Positions 1 to 8,132 are shown, numbered from the stretch's first letter. The stretch is DNA of 64,000 nucleotides from Clostridiaceae bacterium (GCA_009911065.1 QXWR01000011.1:1-64000), one strand, 5' to 3'. Numbers and translations: made by a program. Notes: generated by a model not told the origin, from the sequence alone.

Positions 1-74
1 AGGTCTATTAAAGTTACCCTTCTTCCAGAAAATCTTTTTTATTTTCCTCTTGACATTTCACCAAATTGCTTTCC

Positions 75-100
75 GCCCCTCCCGCGTTTGCGGGAGGGGC
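75..100. other. GC-rich perfect hairpin downstream of the Maff2 gene
   Basis: An 11-bp perfect stem (75-85 with 90-100) closes a GTTT loop. It lies just 3' of the Maff2-like gene on the minus strand. There is no clear U-tract on that side, so it may stabilise or process the mRNA rather than terminate it. Confidence 0.4.
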
Positions 101-128
101 AAAGGTATGGGTGTTTCTGGTGCGGGGA

Positions 129-344
129 TTAGCCGAACAGACCGGAGAGCAGGGGTACAAGCACCATGCCGATGAGGGCAACGCCGCCGCCCGCCATGAG
201 CTGCTTCATGCCCTGGCTTTTCGCGCCAGGGTTATCATTGCCGTAACCTTCCAGCAGGTTGATGACGCCCCAGATTCCAAGGCCGGCTCCCAGTGCGATA
301 ACGAGGGTCTGCAAAACGTCGATTGCGCTGTTGAAAAATTCCAT
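129..344 (-). CDS. Maff2 family small conjugation membrane protein
   Basis: A 71-residue protein with two hydrophobic segments (about residues 9-28 and 48-69) separated by a short polar loop containing GYGNDNPGAKSQG. This size, loop and position directly after the VirD4 gene match the Maff2/TrbC-like pilin-type proteins of Tn1549-like elements. It presumably sits in the membrane as part of the conjugative channel. The function is known only by association with the transfer genes. It follows virD4 after about 220 bases that contain a hairpin, so it may have its own transcript. Confidence 0.75.
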   Translation of the reverse strand: MEFFNSAIDVLQTLVIALGAGLGIWGVINLLEGYGNDNPGAKSQGMKQLMAGGGVALIGMVLVPLLSGLFG

Positions 345-410
345 ACTTTAATTTAGCCGGAATCGCTTTGTGGTTAGTGTTGGTTCATAGGCATACAAAA
401 GCCGGACAAC

Positions 411-434
411 AAAACCGCCCTGAATTTTGGGCGG
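411..434 (-). terminator. Hairpin between virD4 and the Maff2 gene
   Basis: The CCGCCC/GGGCGG stem (415-420 with 429-434) is followed on the minus strand by TTTTG. It lies between the virD4 stop (566) and the Maff2-like start (344). It could attenuate read-through, giving different levels of the two proteins. Confidence 0.45.
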
Positions 435-565
435 CTCGATTCCGGCTATCCTCCTTCTTCATTTTTTTGTTGAGCTGTCCGCTTTGTACGCCAATGGCCT
501 CAACCGAGGCAGGTTTCAGGGACCCTGGCGGGTAGATAAGATCACTCCTTTCTCGCGGAACGGGA

Positions 566-2401
566 TTATTCGCCCTCGGTGTCTACGTCAACTTCAAACA
601 CATCGTAGACCTCGTTGGGTTTTGGTTTGAGCCGGGTGGACAAAAACGCTTCAATGTCAAAGGCGTTCTTATCGTCCGCGTCGGCGGTGTACTGAAAATT
701 GGGGTGCCTGGTGATGTCATACTTATCCGACAAAAACGGGCGGACGCCCCGCAGCTGGAGGATACATTTTCCCCCGTCCATCACCGCAAGCTCATCCTGG
801 CTCATCAACTCTTTCCCCAATTTCTGATAGTTGAGAGAGTGGGAGGTTTCCCGCCCCCGGCTCTCCCCGGTGTTGTAAGTGTCAATGGTTTCTTTTCCCA
901 GGGCGGCGGCTAACTCCTTTAAGGTGGTGGGTTCTTTGCCGCCCAGAAAGATGGAAGTGTCCATATTTCCGATGATGGTGTCGGCGTTGTCCTTGTAGAT
1001 GGCCTTCAGCTGGGACTGCGCCTGCAATACCAGACAGGCGGAAATCTCCCGGCTTCGGATGGTGGCTACCAGCTTTTCCAGCTTTGGAATCTGCCCGATG
1101 TTGGCGCACTCGTCAATCAGGCAGCGCACATGGACCGGGAGCCTGCCGCCGTACACATCATCCGCTTTTTCACAGAGCAGATTAAACAGCTGGGTGTAGC
1201 ACATGGAAATCAGGAAGTTAAAGCTGTCATCGGTATCGCTCATAATAAGGAACAGGGCGGTTTTTTTGTCCCCCAGGGTGTCCAGTTCCAGCTCGTCATA
1301 GGCTGTGACCTCCCGCAGCTCGGCAATATCGAATACCGCCAGCCGCGCGCCGCAGGAAATCAGAATCGACTTCGCGGTTTTGCCCGCCGCCAGTTTATAT
1401 TTTTTGTACTGCCGCACCGCAAAATGGTTGGGCTTCTCGGATTCCAGCGCGTCAAACATCAGGTCAACGGGGTTTTTGTATTCCTCATCGTCCTCCCGGA
1501 CCTCCATCGCGTTAATAAACTCAATCAGGGTGGAGAAGTTCTGTTCCTCCACCGGGGCCTCATAGTGGATATATCCAATCAGGGCGCAGTACAGCAGCGT
1601 TTCCGCTTTGACCCAGAAATCGTCACCGGCTTTCCCCTCGCCCTTGGTATTGGCGATTAAGGTTGTCACCAGCTTCAAAATGTCCTTTTCGCTGTGGATA
1701 TAGGCGAAAGGATTGTATTTCATGGATTTTTTGAAGTTGATGGTATTCAGCACCTTGATCCGGTACGGCTCATAGATGGTTTTGCCGTTCTTGTCCTTCA
1801 TGGGCTTTCCGTCCTTATCCAGCCTGGGTGCGCCCCGTTGGAGCAGCTTTCCACATTCGATCAGGATTGTACCTTTTGGGTCAGTAACCACATATGAGCT
1901 ATGGAGCTGCATCAGGTTGGGCTTGAGCCAGAAGCGGGTCTTGCCGGAGCCGGAACCGCCGATCACCAGCACGTTTTTGTTGCGGGCGGTCTTGGGGTCC
2001 TTGGGGCGGCTGCTCATGGTAAGGCGTTCCGTCTGGGTGAGGATGACATTGTTCTGGAATACCGGATCGACATAAGGGGCGATGTCCTGGGAATTTCCCC
2101 ATCTCGCAGAACCGTACTCGATATTTGGGCGGTACTTCTTGGCGTTTTTGCCTTTCAGGTAAACAGCCAGCCGGAGCGCCGCGCCGCAGCACAACCCAAC
2201 CAGCAGGTCCAGCGGGTGAAAGCTGGGCCAGAAACTTCCAAGAGCAGCTGGAAGGACGGAGATCAGGGACAATACCTTTTCCGAAGCGTCCGCGCCCTGG
2301 GCCATCCGCCACGCCTCCCCGAAGTTGGTGGCGAACAGCCCCATCAGGATATAGGGCAGGTTCAGCAAAACGAGCTTCTTGATGTTCAGGGGCTTTTTCA
2401 T
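566..2401 (-). CDS. virD4: VirD4/TraG family type IV secretion coupling protein
   Basis: A 611-residue protein with hydrophobic N-terminal segments (about 9-27 and 42-82), then a cytoplasmic ATPase domain. Walker A is GGSGSGKT at 148-155, and an LIDECANIG Walker B-type motif lies in the C-terminal half. Coupling proteins of this family dock the relaxase-DNA complex onto the conjugation channel and pump DNA with ATP. The start overlaps the end of the upstream PcfB gene by four bases, indicating translational coupling. Length is normal for the family and the gene appears intact. Confidence 0.93.
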   Translation of the reverse strand: MKKPLNIKKLVLLNLPYILMGLFATNFGEAWRMAQGADASEKVLSLISVLPAALGSFWPSFHPLDLLVGLCCGAALRLAVYLKGKNAKKYRPNIEYGSARWGNSQDIAPYVDPVFQNNVILTQTERLTMSSRPKDPKTARNKNVLVIGGSGSGKTRFWLKPNLMQLHSSYVVTDPKGTILIECGKLLQRGAPRLDKDGKPMKDKNGKTIYEPYRIKVLNTINFKKSMKYNPFAYIHSEKDILKLVTTLIANTKGEGKAGDDFWVKAETLLYCALIGYIHYEAPVEEQNFSTLIEFINAMEVREDDEEYKNPVDLMFDALESEKPNHFAVRQYKKYKLAAGKTAKSILISCGARLAVFDIAELREVTAYDELELDTLGDKKTALFLIMSDTDDSFNFLISMCYTQLFNLLCEKADDVYGGRLPVHVRCLIDECANIGQIPKLEKLVATIRSREISACLVLQAQSQLKAIYKDNADTIIGNMDTSIFLGGKEPTTLKELAAALGKETIDTYNTGESRGRETSHSLNYQKLGKELMSQDELAVMDGGKCILQLRGVRPFLSDKYDITRHPNFQYTADADDKNAFDIEAFLSTRLKPKPNEVYDVFEVDVDTEGE

Positions 2402-2889
2402 CGTTCCAGCTCCTTTCGCTTTGTGCGGTCCACCACCGCGTTTTTCACCAGTTCCTTGAACTGGTTCAGCTTCGCCAGCACAGACGGGCGGGACGCCTTG
2501 CGGACCTTCTTCTGGGTGTACTCAGTAAATGCCGAGGTCAGCGCGTCCGCGTCGCGGGCCTTGAAAAAGACCAGGTATTTGGGCGGGGAGCAGCTGCGGT
2601 CCTTCTTTACCGCGTAATCCACGCCGTACTTCCGGGCAACCCGTTCAAACGCCTTGATGGAGGGGTCTGTGATCTCAAGATTGGACACGCCCTGGTTCTG
2701 CCCGATGAGCTGCTTCACCGTCTGCTTTCCCTGGGGCTTGACCTCCGCGCCCTTTTCCCGCTGTTTCTGCATCTTTTGCTCTTTCAGGTGCGCCAGATAC
2801 TTCATAATTGCCGCTTTGAACAGCCTGCCGGTGAACTTTGTGCCGCTGACAATGAGCGTCAGGGTTTTGCTTTCCACTTCGTCCTGCAT
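2398..2889 (-). CDS. pcfB: PcfB family conjugation accessory protein
   Basis: A 163-residue basic protein without a signal peptide. The N-terminal half carries KTLTLIVSGTKFTGRLFKAA and the centre carries a fold with YLVFFKARDADAL, followed by a lysine/arginine-rich tail. This matches the PcfB (DUF3801) family, named after pCF10, which lies immediately before the coupling protein in many Gram-positive elements and is thought to help present DNA to it. The four-base overlap with virD4 supports a joint role. The assignment rests on size, composition and neighbourhood. Confidence 0.8.
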   Translation of the reverse strand: MQDEVESKTLTLIVSGTKFTGRLFKAAIMKYLAHLKEQKMQKQREKGAEVKPQGKQTVKQLIGQNQGVSNLEITDPSIKAFERVARKYGVDYAVKKDRSCSPPKYLVFFKARDADALTSAFTEYTQKKVRKASRPSVLAKLNQFKELVKNAVVDRTKRKELER

Positions 2890-2931
2890 GGGTGTTTCGC
2901 CTCCTCTCTATGGATTTTCTGCATGGTTTCT

Positions 2932-3243
2932 CTATCGGAGCTGGTCTTGCCGGTCATAGTGCAGATGGCCGTTTCTGACCTTCGCATGGCTCACAATCCT
3001 GATATGCCCCTGCTCCTGGCGTTCCAGGGACTTTTTATATCCCTCCTCGGTGAGAAAGGCGCGGCTGCGTTCCCCTTTCCAGCCAACAGGGGAATCAGCG
3101 GTCAGGGTATCAAAAATAATCATGTGCCGGGTGTCCTCCGCGAACCGGTTTAAGTCCATGTAACTATGGCCGGAATACTCCCGCGCCCCGGCTTTAAGCC
3201 GCATTTCCTCCATCAGCTGGCCGATGGTCTTTTGCTCAGGCAT
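2932..3243 (-). CDS. Small element protein, paralog of the 4825-5100 protein
   Basis: A 103-residue protein of unknown function, common in position in Tn1549-like elements. Its C-terminal half contains RAFLTEEGYKKSLERQ followed by HIRIVSHAKVRNGHL. The protein at 4825-5100 has RLFLDEDGYQAVLASQ followed by DIKIKRYARVIEGHIL in the same arrangement, so the two look like diverged paralogs flanking the replication gene. The start overlaps the stop of the upstream gene by 8 bases, implying the same transcript. No catalytic motif is evident. A regulatory or nucleic-acid-binding role is possible but not shown. Confidence 0.65.
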   Translation of the reverse strand: MPEQKTIGQLMEEMRLKAGAREYSGHSYMDLNRFAEDTRHMIIFDTLTADSPVGWKGERSRAFLTEEGYKKSLERQEQGHIRIVSHAKVRNGHLHYDRQDQLR

Positions 3244-3598
3244 GGTGTGCGCCCCCTTTCTCCCGGCCCTGGCCTTTCACCGTCAGAATCCCGTCCAGCG
3301 TGGTGGCGGTGATCCGCAGGCGTTCAGCGGTGGCAATATCGTTTTTGACCGTTTCATCGGTCGAGTGTCCGCAGACCACCAGCACATGGGAGCGGCGCAG
3401 GTAATCTCTGGCGATGTCGATTCCGTCCTTGTGTTCCTGGGGGATTTCATCCTTCAAAAACAGCGGCAGGAACAAAACTGGGCAGACCGGGGAATATCCG
3501 GCGTCATACACCTGGCGGCAGTAGCTGGCGGCGTTTGCCGCGTTTTCATGGGGGTTCTTGCTCCAGGGAGCAGTGATATACGCAAGCGGTCGTTTCAT
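3236..3598 (-). CDS. Nucleoside 2-deoxyribosyltransferase-like protein (DUF4406/DUF7768 type)
   Basis: Begins MKRPLAYITAPWSKNP, a typical first strand and loop of the nucleoside deoxyribosyltransferase-like Rossmann fold. A Cys-His-Ser/Asp stretch (VLVVCGHSTDETVKND) follows near residue 75. The start at 3598 was chosen over an upstream in-frame methionine because an AAAGGA site lies 7 bases before it and the homologous fold begins there. The 120-residue length fits small mobile-element members of this fold. Whether it is an enzyme or a nucleotide-binding regulator is unknown. Confidence 0.6.
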   Translation of the reverse strand: MKRPLAYITAPWSKNPHENAANAASYCRQVYDAGYSPVCPVLFLPLFLKDEIPQEHKDGIDIARDYLRRSHVLVVCGHSTDETVKNDIATAERLRITATTLDGILTVKGQGREKGGAHHA

Positions 3599-3648
3599 AA
3601 CAGATTCCTTTCTCCCGGCAGTTCCGGGCAGACAAAAACGGCCAGCTT

Positions 3649-4542
3649 TCAAAAGCCGCCGTACATATCGTGGTTGACCTGTGAGGTGTAATGGTTGCTC
3701 ATGGTGGTGGGCGCGTTGAACAGCACCGTCAAAAGGTACTGTTTCATGTTCCGTACCTCGGTGGTGTTCTTTTGCAGGCAGTCCATGACAAACTCGATGT
3801 GGGAGCTGTCCAGCTTCAGGAAGCGGGAACGCACCACCTCATGGGGGAAGTCCGCCCCGGCAATCCGGGTGGTCTTACGCTTCGCGCAGACCGTTTCCAC
3901 CAGCAGCTCCACAATCTCGTCCAAATCCTCCCGGTAGGTCCCAAACCGCTGTTTGAGGCAGTCATACTCGATATTCTCCAAAATCAGCTCCCGATAACTT
4001 TCCATCTCTGTGAGCGACATCGTTTCCCTTCGTTTCGGTTCCGGTGGCTTTGCCGCCGTTCCCCGGAAGGGAAGGGAATCGGTAATTGATCCGTCAGTAA
4101 TTGATTTTTGGGTATTTAATTTCTCTATATTTATTTGCGTTGGATTTTCCGTTGACGGTTTTCCCGTTGACGGATTATCCGTTGTCGGAAAACCCGACAA
4201 CGGTTTTTCCAACAACGGTTGGGCCGGCGGTTCCTCTGGTTCCTCTGTTACCGGACGCTCATAAATCACATACTCGTTGGCGCTGAACTTGCCGCCCGCG
4301 TCGGTGGTCTGGCGGCGCTTGATGTACCCCGCCTTTTCCAGCTCATTGACTGCGGAGCGGATCGCGTCCTTGCTTTCCCGGTTGATAACAGCCAGGCCGG
4401 AAAGGGTGTAGTCCCAATCCTCCGGCAGCGAGAGCATCTGGGACAGCAGGCCCTTTGCTTTCAGGCTCAGGCTCTTGTCCCGCAGATGATAGTTGCTCAT
4501 AACGGTGTATCCCTGTGTGCGTTCTACGCGAAAAACGGCCAT
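3649..4542 (-). CDS. repA: RepA-like replication initiator (HTH + DUF6017)
   Basis: A 297-residue protein starting MAVFRVERTQGYTVMSNYHL; the N-terminal winged helix (LSLKAKGLLSQMLSLPEDWD, about 30-95) is typical of element-borne replication initiators. A proline/threonine-rich linker of pentapeptide repeats follows (about 105-135). A C-terminal domain contains IEYDCLKQRFG and ends in NAPTTMSNHYTSQVNHD, the DUF6017 signature region. It presumably starts autonomous replication of the excised circle, working with ParAB. The start at 4542 follows a GAAAGGAG site. The linker coincides with a 15-bp DNA repeat array, listed separately. Confidence 0.82.
   Translation of the reverse strand: MAVFRVERTQGYTVMSNYHLRDKSLSLKAKGLLSQMLSLPEDWDYTLSGLAVINRESKDAIRSAVNELEKAGYIKRRQTTDAGGKFSANEYVIYERPVTEEPEEPPAQPLLEKPLSGFPTTDNPSTGKPSTENPTQINIEKLNTQKSITDGSITDSLPFRGTAAKPPEPKRRETMSLTEMESYRELILENIEYDCLKQRFGTYREDLDEIVELLVETVCAKRKTTRIAGADFPHEVVRSRFLKLDSSHIEFVMDCLQKNTTEVRNMKQYLLTVLFNAPTTMSNHYTSQVNHDMYGGF
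4144..4218. repeat. Five 15-bp tandem units inside repA (possible iterons/origin)
   Basis: Units at 4144, 4159, 4174, 4189 and 4204 are each exactly 15 bp. The first three carry a CCGTTGNCGG core; the fourth carries the same core inverted (CCGACAACGG) and the fifth a near copy. They encode pentapeptide repeats in the RepA linker. In plasmids of the RepA_N group the origin lies inside rep as direct repeats. That parallel makes this a candidate origin, but it is inference. Confidence 0.6.
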
Positions 4543-4609
4543 TTTCTGCACTCCTTTCGTTTCCCAGGGCATGAAAAAAGCCACAATCCCGTAAAAAGAA
4601 TTGCGGCGT

Positions 4610-4801
4610 TCATTTGCTGGCTGACTTCTGCCTGTACCGGTGAAAAAACGGCGGCATGGGCGGTTTGTCAAACAGGCTCTCTAACTGCGGAAACGTCAGG
4701 GTTTGAAAAATCCGGTCAATCTCAATGGTTTCCATGTTGCGCTGGGAGCGGCAGTCCTCCCGGATGGCTTCTCTGATTTCCTTAACGGTACACATATTCA
4801 T
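4610..4801 (-). CDS. Small hypothetical element protein
   Basis: A 63-residue protein, acidic in the middle and basic at the C-terminus (RYRQKSASK), with no membrane segment or known motif. An AGGAAGG site directly precedes two in-frame ATGs (4801 and 4795), and the second has better spacing. It sits between the paralogous small protein and repA in the same orientation, so it is probably part of the element's transcript. Function not recognised. Confidence 0.5.
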   Translation of the reverse strand: MNMCTVKEIREAIREDCRSQRNMETIEIDRIFQTLTFPQLESLFDKPPMPPFFHRYRQKSASK

Positions 4802-4824
4802 TCCTTCCTCTCAATTTGTCGGGT

Positions 4825-5100
4825 TTACGGGTGGCGTTTCTTTTTGGGCTTGAAGTCCAGGATATGCCCCTCAATGACGCGGGCATACCGTTTGATTTTG
4901 ATGTCCCGGCGTTTCTGGCTGGCGAGAACGGCCTGGTAGCCGTCCTCGTCCAGAAACAGGCGCGTTTCATCGCCGGGTGCGCCGTAGGCGGTGCGGGGCC
5001 GCAGGACGGAAAACTCCACCATCCAGCGGGTCTTATCCTGAAACCGTTCCACAGCCAGTATGTTGTGGCCCTTTAACTCCCTGGCAACGTGATCTCTCAT
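4825..5100 (-). CDS. Small element protein, paralog of the 2932-3243 protein
   Basis: A 91-residue protein beginning MRDHVARELKGHNILAVERF; the start at 5100 follows an AAAGGAG site with good spacing, rather than the upstream in-frame codon at 5148. It contains RLFLDEDGYQAVLASQ and DIKIKRYARVIEGHIL, which align with matching stretches of the 2932-3243 protein. The C-terminus is strongly basic (KPKKKRHP). It lies just after parB. No function is known. The pairing suggests a duplicated accessory gene kept within the element. Confidence 0.65.
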   Translation of the reverse strand: MRDHVARELKGHNILAVERFQDKTRWMVEFSVLRPRTAYGAPGDETRLFLDEDGYQAVLASQKRRDIKIKRYARVIEGHILDFKPKKKRHP

Positions 5101-5111
5101 AGGCGCTCCTT

Positions 5112-6047
5112 TCAGCGTTCCTGATCTCTCTGACGCTTTTTCTGCCACTGTTCCAGCAGTTTGATGATGGTTTCCTGCATCCGGGCAGGGGTGTAGCTTT
5201 TGGGAAAATACTTCCGCAGGGTGTCGGAGGTAAACGTCACCTTGTCCAGATCGCTTTTCTTTTCCTCGCCCATAATCGCCCGCATTACATCTATGGACAG
5301 ATGCCCCTCCTGACTGAATTTCTTGAGCCGCTGGGCTTGGGAAAGGGAGGGGGTGGCCTGTTCGCTGTCCATCGCGTCCAAAAGCTGTGTCTGTTCTTCT
5401 TTTTTGAGAAAGGACAGCTCATAGGCCGGGTTCAGGGCAATTTTCTTTTCGTCCACCATGTTCAGCAGTTCGGGGATTAACTCGGTCAGGCGAATGTAGC
5501 GGAAAATCTGGTTTTTACTCTGGCCGACCTGTTCCGCCAGAACCTCGCTGGACTTCTTCCCAAAATCGTTCCCAACTTGGGAACAATTTTCTTTGGAGGG
5601 CCGACCGGCTTGCCGCTTCATAGCGTCTAACTTCATCTTGTAGGCAAAGGCCCTCTCGCTTGGGAGCAGACTTTCTCGTTGCAGGTTGCTGTCAACCATG
5701 ATAATCGTGGCGGCGTCATCGTCCAAATCCCGGACAATCACCGGCATGGTTTCTTTCTCTGCCAGTTCACTGGCCCGATGCCGCCTGTGTCCGGCTACCA
5801 GCTCATAGCCGCCGCTGGGGTCAGGACGGGCGATAGCAGGAACCAGAACGCCATACTGCCGGATGCTGTCGGCGGTTTCCATCATGGCATCATCATCTTT
5901 GACCTTGAAGGGGTGTCCCTTGAACGAGTGCAGCTCACTTAAAGGAATTTCTACCACCTTTTCCCGCCCCGCGTCGGCGCGGCTTTCCTCGGTGGAAAAC
6001 AGATCATCGACCGATGCCAGCTCTACTTTTTTCGCGCTGCTTTTCAA
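5112..6047 (-). CDS. parB: ParB family partition protein
   Basis: A 311-residue protein with the ParB N-terminal domain. The VAGHRRHRASELA arginine-rich motif (about residues 84-96) forms the CTPase/clamp region, and VDSNLQRESLLPSERAFAY follows. A helix-turn-helix lies around LAEQVGQSKNQIFRYIRL. It starts with TTG at 6047, seven bases after a GGAGGTG site that lies inside the end of parA, so the genes overlap by about 44 bases and are translationally coupled. It binds centromere-like sites and works with ParA to keep the circular form of the element in dividing cells. Confidence 0.9.
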   Translation of the reverse strand: MKSSAKKVELASVDDLFSTEESRADAGREKVVEIPLSELHSFKGHPFKVKDDDAMMETADSIRQYGVLVPAIARPDPSGGYELVAGHRRHRASELAEKETMPVIVRDLDDDAATIIMVDSNLQRESLLPSERAFAYKMKLDAMKRQAGRPSKENCSQVGNDFGKKSSEVLAEQVGQSKNQIFRYIRLTELIPELLNMVDEKKIALNPAYELSFLKKEEQTQLLDAMDSEQATPSLSQAQRLKKFSQEGHLSIDVMRAIMGEEKKSDLDKVTFTSDTLRKYFPKSYTPARMQETIIKLLEQWQKKRQRDQER

Positions 6048-6825
6048 GTTTCAACACCTCCTTGGTCAGATTTGCGTAGCCCTCCGCTACTTTGCCGCCT
6101 GGGTCATGGGCGAAGATGCTCTTGCCCTCCGCGCTGGTTTCCTTTGCCCGGACAGAATGGGGAATCTCGGTGCCGAACACCTTGATTTTGCTGCCGTAGG
6201 TTTCCCGCAGCAGGGCGGCAATCTCTTTGGCAAAGTTGGTGCGGTTGTCCACCATCGTCAGCAGGATACCGTCTATTTGCAGTTTCGGGTTGATCTGCCG
6301 CTTGACCTTGTTCACCGTAGAGAGCAGCTGTTCCAGCCCTTTGGCGGGCAGATATTCCGCCTGGACGGGAATTATAATCCTGTTGGCAGCGGCCAGTGCG
6401 TTGACGGTGAGCATACCCAGGGAGGGCTGGCAGTCTATGAGGATATGGGAATACTGCCCCTTTACGGTATCCAGGTACTGCCGCAGAATCGTTTCCCGGC
6501 TCATGGCATTTACCAGCGACACCTCCATACCGGACAGCTGAATATCCGCTGGCATCAGGTCCACGCCCTCCGGGTGGCGCAGAATCCCCTCGCCGGGGCG
6601 GACCGGCTGATCGGTCAGGATGCGGCCCATTGCGTCAGAGAGGGTAAAGGGCAGCTTATCCGGCTGGGGATTGCCCAGGCTGATGGTCAGGCTCCCTTGC
6701 GGGTCCCCGTCAATGAGCAGCACTTTCTTTCCCGCCTGTGCCAGTCCTATCCCTAAGTTGGCACAGGTTGTGGTCTTGCCCACACCTCCCTTTTGGTTGG
6801 CGATGGCGATGATTTGCGTGTTCAA
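6004..6825 (-). CDS. parA: ParA/Soj family partition ATPase
   Basis: Deviant Walker A motif QKGGVGKTTT near the N-terminus, IDGDPQGSLT (Walker A') at about 40-50, and ILIDCQPSLG (Walker B) near 125-135. A TTG start at 6825 is preferred because GAGGTG lies six bases before it; an in-frame GTG at 6834 overlaps that site. ParA ATPases bind the nucleoid and are released by ParB to segregate DNA. This is the first gene at the rpsI-proximal end of the element, so its promoter should lie in 6830-7200. Confidence 0.92.
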   Translation of the reverse strand: MNTQIIAIANQKGGVGKTTTCANLGIGLAQAGKKVLLIDGDPQGSLTISLGNPQPDKLPFTLSDAMGRILTDQPVRPGEGILRHPEGVDLMPADIQLSGMEVSLVNAMSRETILRQYLDTVKGQYSHILIDCQPSLGMLTVNALAAANRIIIPVQAEYLPAKGLEQLLSTVNKVKRQINPKLQIDGILLTMVDNRTNFAKEIAALLRETYGSKIKVFGTEIPHSVRAKETSAEGKSIFAHDPGGKVAEGYANLTKEVLKLEKQREKSRAGIGR

Positions 6826-6870
6826 GATAATCACCTCGTTTCTAATTCGTTGTGGTTGCTTCTGGAAATA

Positions 6871-6910
6871 GAAAAAGCCGCCACTTCATAAATTGAAAAG
6901 TGACGGCTTT
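6871..6910. terminator. Bidirectional-looking hairpin upstream of parA
   Basis: AAAAAGCCGCCACTT pairs with AAGTGACGGCTTTTT around a short loop, with A and T runs on the two outer sides. It lies just upstream of the parA start and may block transcription entering the element from either direction. A second imperfect hairpin (GCACCCAG/CTGAGTGC) lies at about 6946-6972. Confidence 0.55.
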
Positions 6911-7092
6911 TTCTGATCCCGGAATACAGTTCCCCGGAAACGCAAAAAGCACCCAGCAAAAAATACTGAGTGCCTGCATTAAAATCATATTCAATTATTC
7001 AAATTCGGTCAAACTATGCCAAACTGTTCTCATATAAATCGAGGGGAGAGAGGGAGTAAAAATCACCTCTGAAATACCCCAAAAACAGAGCT

Positions 7093-7166
7093 GTGGTTAT
7101 CCTATTTTGTAACCACTTGACCCTCATTTTGCCCTCTTTTTTCCCGGTTATCCTATTTGGAACCAC
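7093..7166. repeat. Repeated GGTTATCCTATTT-type sites at the element end
   Basis: Two near-identical copies, at 7093-7116 and about 7145-7166, share GGTTATCCTATTT followed by a few bases and AACCAC. In the first, GTGGTTA and TAACCAC also form a dyad around a 10-base spacer. Together with nearby TCAAACT-type short repeats (about 7010, 7198, 7209), this resembles the repeated recombinase-binding sites found at the ends of conjugative transposons. No gene is seen in 6835-7225. Confidence 0.45.
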
Positions 7167-7225
7167 TATAAATTTGGTGAAAAATGGCTTTTTAGCGTCA
7201 AACTGCATCAAACCCTATCAAAAGC

Positions 7226-7259
7226 AAAAGCCCGGAAAACCTTGATTTTCCGGGCTTTT
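7226..7259 (-). terminator. rpsI-rplM operon terminator
   Basis: A perfect 14-bp stem (7226-7239 with 7246-7259) closes a 6-base loop and is followed on the minus strand by TTTTGCTTTTGAT. It lies about 20 bases after the rpsI stop. The conjugative element appears to end just beyond it, leaving the ribosomal operon terminated normally. Confidence 0.85.
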
Positions 7260-7278
7260 TGAGCCATTTTGATAAAAT

Positions 7279-7668
7279 TTAACGCTTGCTGAACTGCGGA
7301 GCGCGACGAGCCGCCTTGAGGCCGTACTTCTTTCTCTCTTTCATACGCGGATCTCTGGTAAGGAAACCTGCTTTCTTCAAAATCGGGCGGAAATCGCTGT
7401 CCACCTGAAGAAGCGCTCTGGAAATTCCGTGACGGATTGCACCAGCCTGTCCACTGAAACCGCCGCCCCGTACATTCACCTGCACGTCATATTTATCGGT
7501 GGTCTCTGTAGCCACTAACGGCTGACGAACAATCACTTTCAAGGTCTCCAGACCCAGGTACTCGTCAATATCTCTTTTATTAATTGTAATCTTACCGTTT
7601 CCCGGCTTCAGATATACTCTTGCAATGGATTTCTTTCTTCTACCTGTTCCATAATACTTGTCTGCCAT
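7279..7668 (-). CDS. rpsI: 30S ribosomal protein S9
   Basis: A 129-residue protein beginning [19 protein letters not shown], with the conserved [20 protein letters not shown] stretch and the basic C-terminal tail ending QFSKR that reaches the ribosomal P site. Full length, so the neighbouring conjugative element has not truncated it. It is the second gene of the rplM-rpsI operon, 29 bases after rplM, in the arrangement conserved across bacteria. Confidence 0.98.
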   Translation of the reverse strand: MADKYYGTGRRKKSIARVYLKPGNGKITINKRDIDEYLGLETLKVIVRQPLVATETTDKYDVQVNVRGGGFSGQAGAIRHGISRALLQVDSDFRPILKKAGFLTRDPRMKERKKYGLKAARRAPQFSKR

Positions 7669-7697
7669 GATAACTTCCTCCTTTCAGTACCTTTCGA

Positions 7698-8132
7698 TTA
7701 AAATTTGATTTCCAGAGCTTCCGGCTTCTGCGCGGCCTGCTCATGATCCGGCCCTGCATACACATGAAGCTTAGATATCATGCTTCTACCCAAAGGTCCT
7801 TTTGGAAGCATTCCCTTCACGGCCAGTTCCACAACCTTCTCCGGCTTCTTTGCCATCATTTCCTTGAGGGTGGTCTCTCTCATTCCACCTACATAATCTG
7901 AATGGTTGTAATAAATCTTCTGATCCAGCTTCTTGCCGGTGACTTTCACTTGCTGGGCATTCACTACGATCACATAGTCGCCACAATCCATATGGGGTGT
8001 GAAAATGGGTTTGTTCTTTCCTCTCAATACCTTTGCCACTTCTGAAGCCAAACGTCCTAAAGTACAACCGGCGGCATCAACTACATACCACTTTCTCTCA
8101 ATCGTCGCCGGACTAGCCATAAAACTCTTCAT
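7698..8132 (-). CDS. rplM: 50S ribosomal protein L13
   Basis: A 144-residue protein with the L13 hallmarks: [25 protein letters not shown] at the N-terminus, [16 protein letters not shown] in the middle and [15 protein letters not shown] in the C-terminal half. It assembles early into the large subunit. The start follows an AGGAGG site. A roughly 200-base leader with a terminator-like hairpin lies upstream, consistent with leader-based autoregulation reported for L13 operons in Firmicutes. Confidence 0.98.
   Translation of the reverse strand: MKSFMASPATIERKWYVVDAAGCTLGRLASEVAKVLRGKNKPIFTPHMDCGDYVIVVNAQQVKVTGKKLDQKIYYNHSDYVGGMRETTLKEMMAKKPEKVVELAVKGMLPKGPLGRSMISKLHVYAGPDHEQAAQKPEALEIKF

Larger units (their letters stand above)
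1..7215. mobile_element. Integrative conjugative element, one end (Tn1549-like family)
   Basis: All genes here are on the minus strand, GC-rich compared with the rest of the window, and in the order typical of Tn1549-type elements of Clostridia: ParA, ParB, small proteins, RepA-like initiator, PcfB, VirD4 coupling protein, Maff2-like membrane protein. Relaxase, type IV secretion ATPase and integrase are not in view and should lie further left, outside the window. The exact junction is not resolved. The right limit given is inferred from the change in composition and the presence of the rpsI terminator at 7226-7259. rpsI itself is intact. Confidence 0.8.

Noticed and set aside
7014..7211. 65-residue minus-strand open frame at the element end
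   Set aside because: It covers the repeated putative recombinase sites and lacks a ribosome site; more likely attachment-region DNA.
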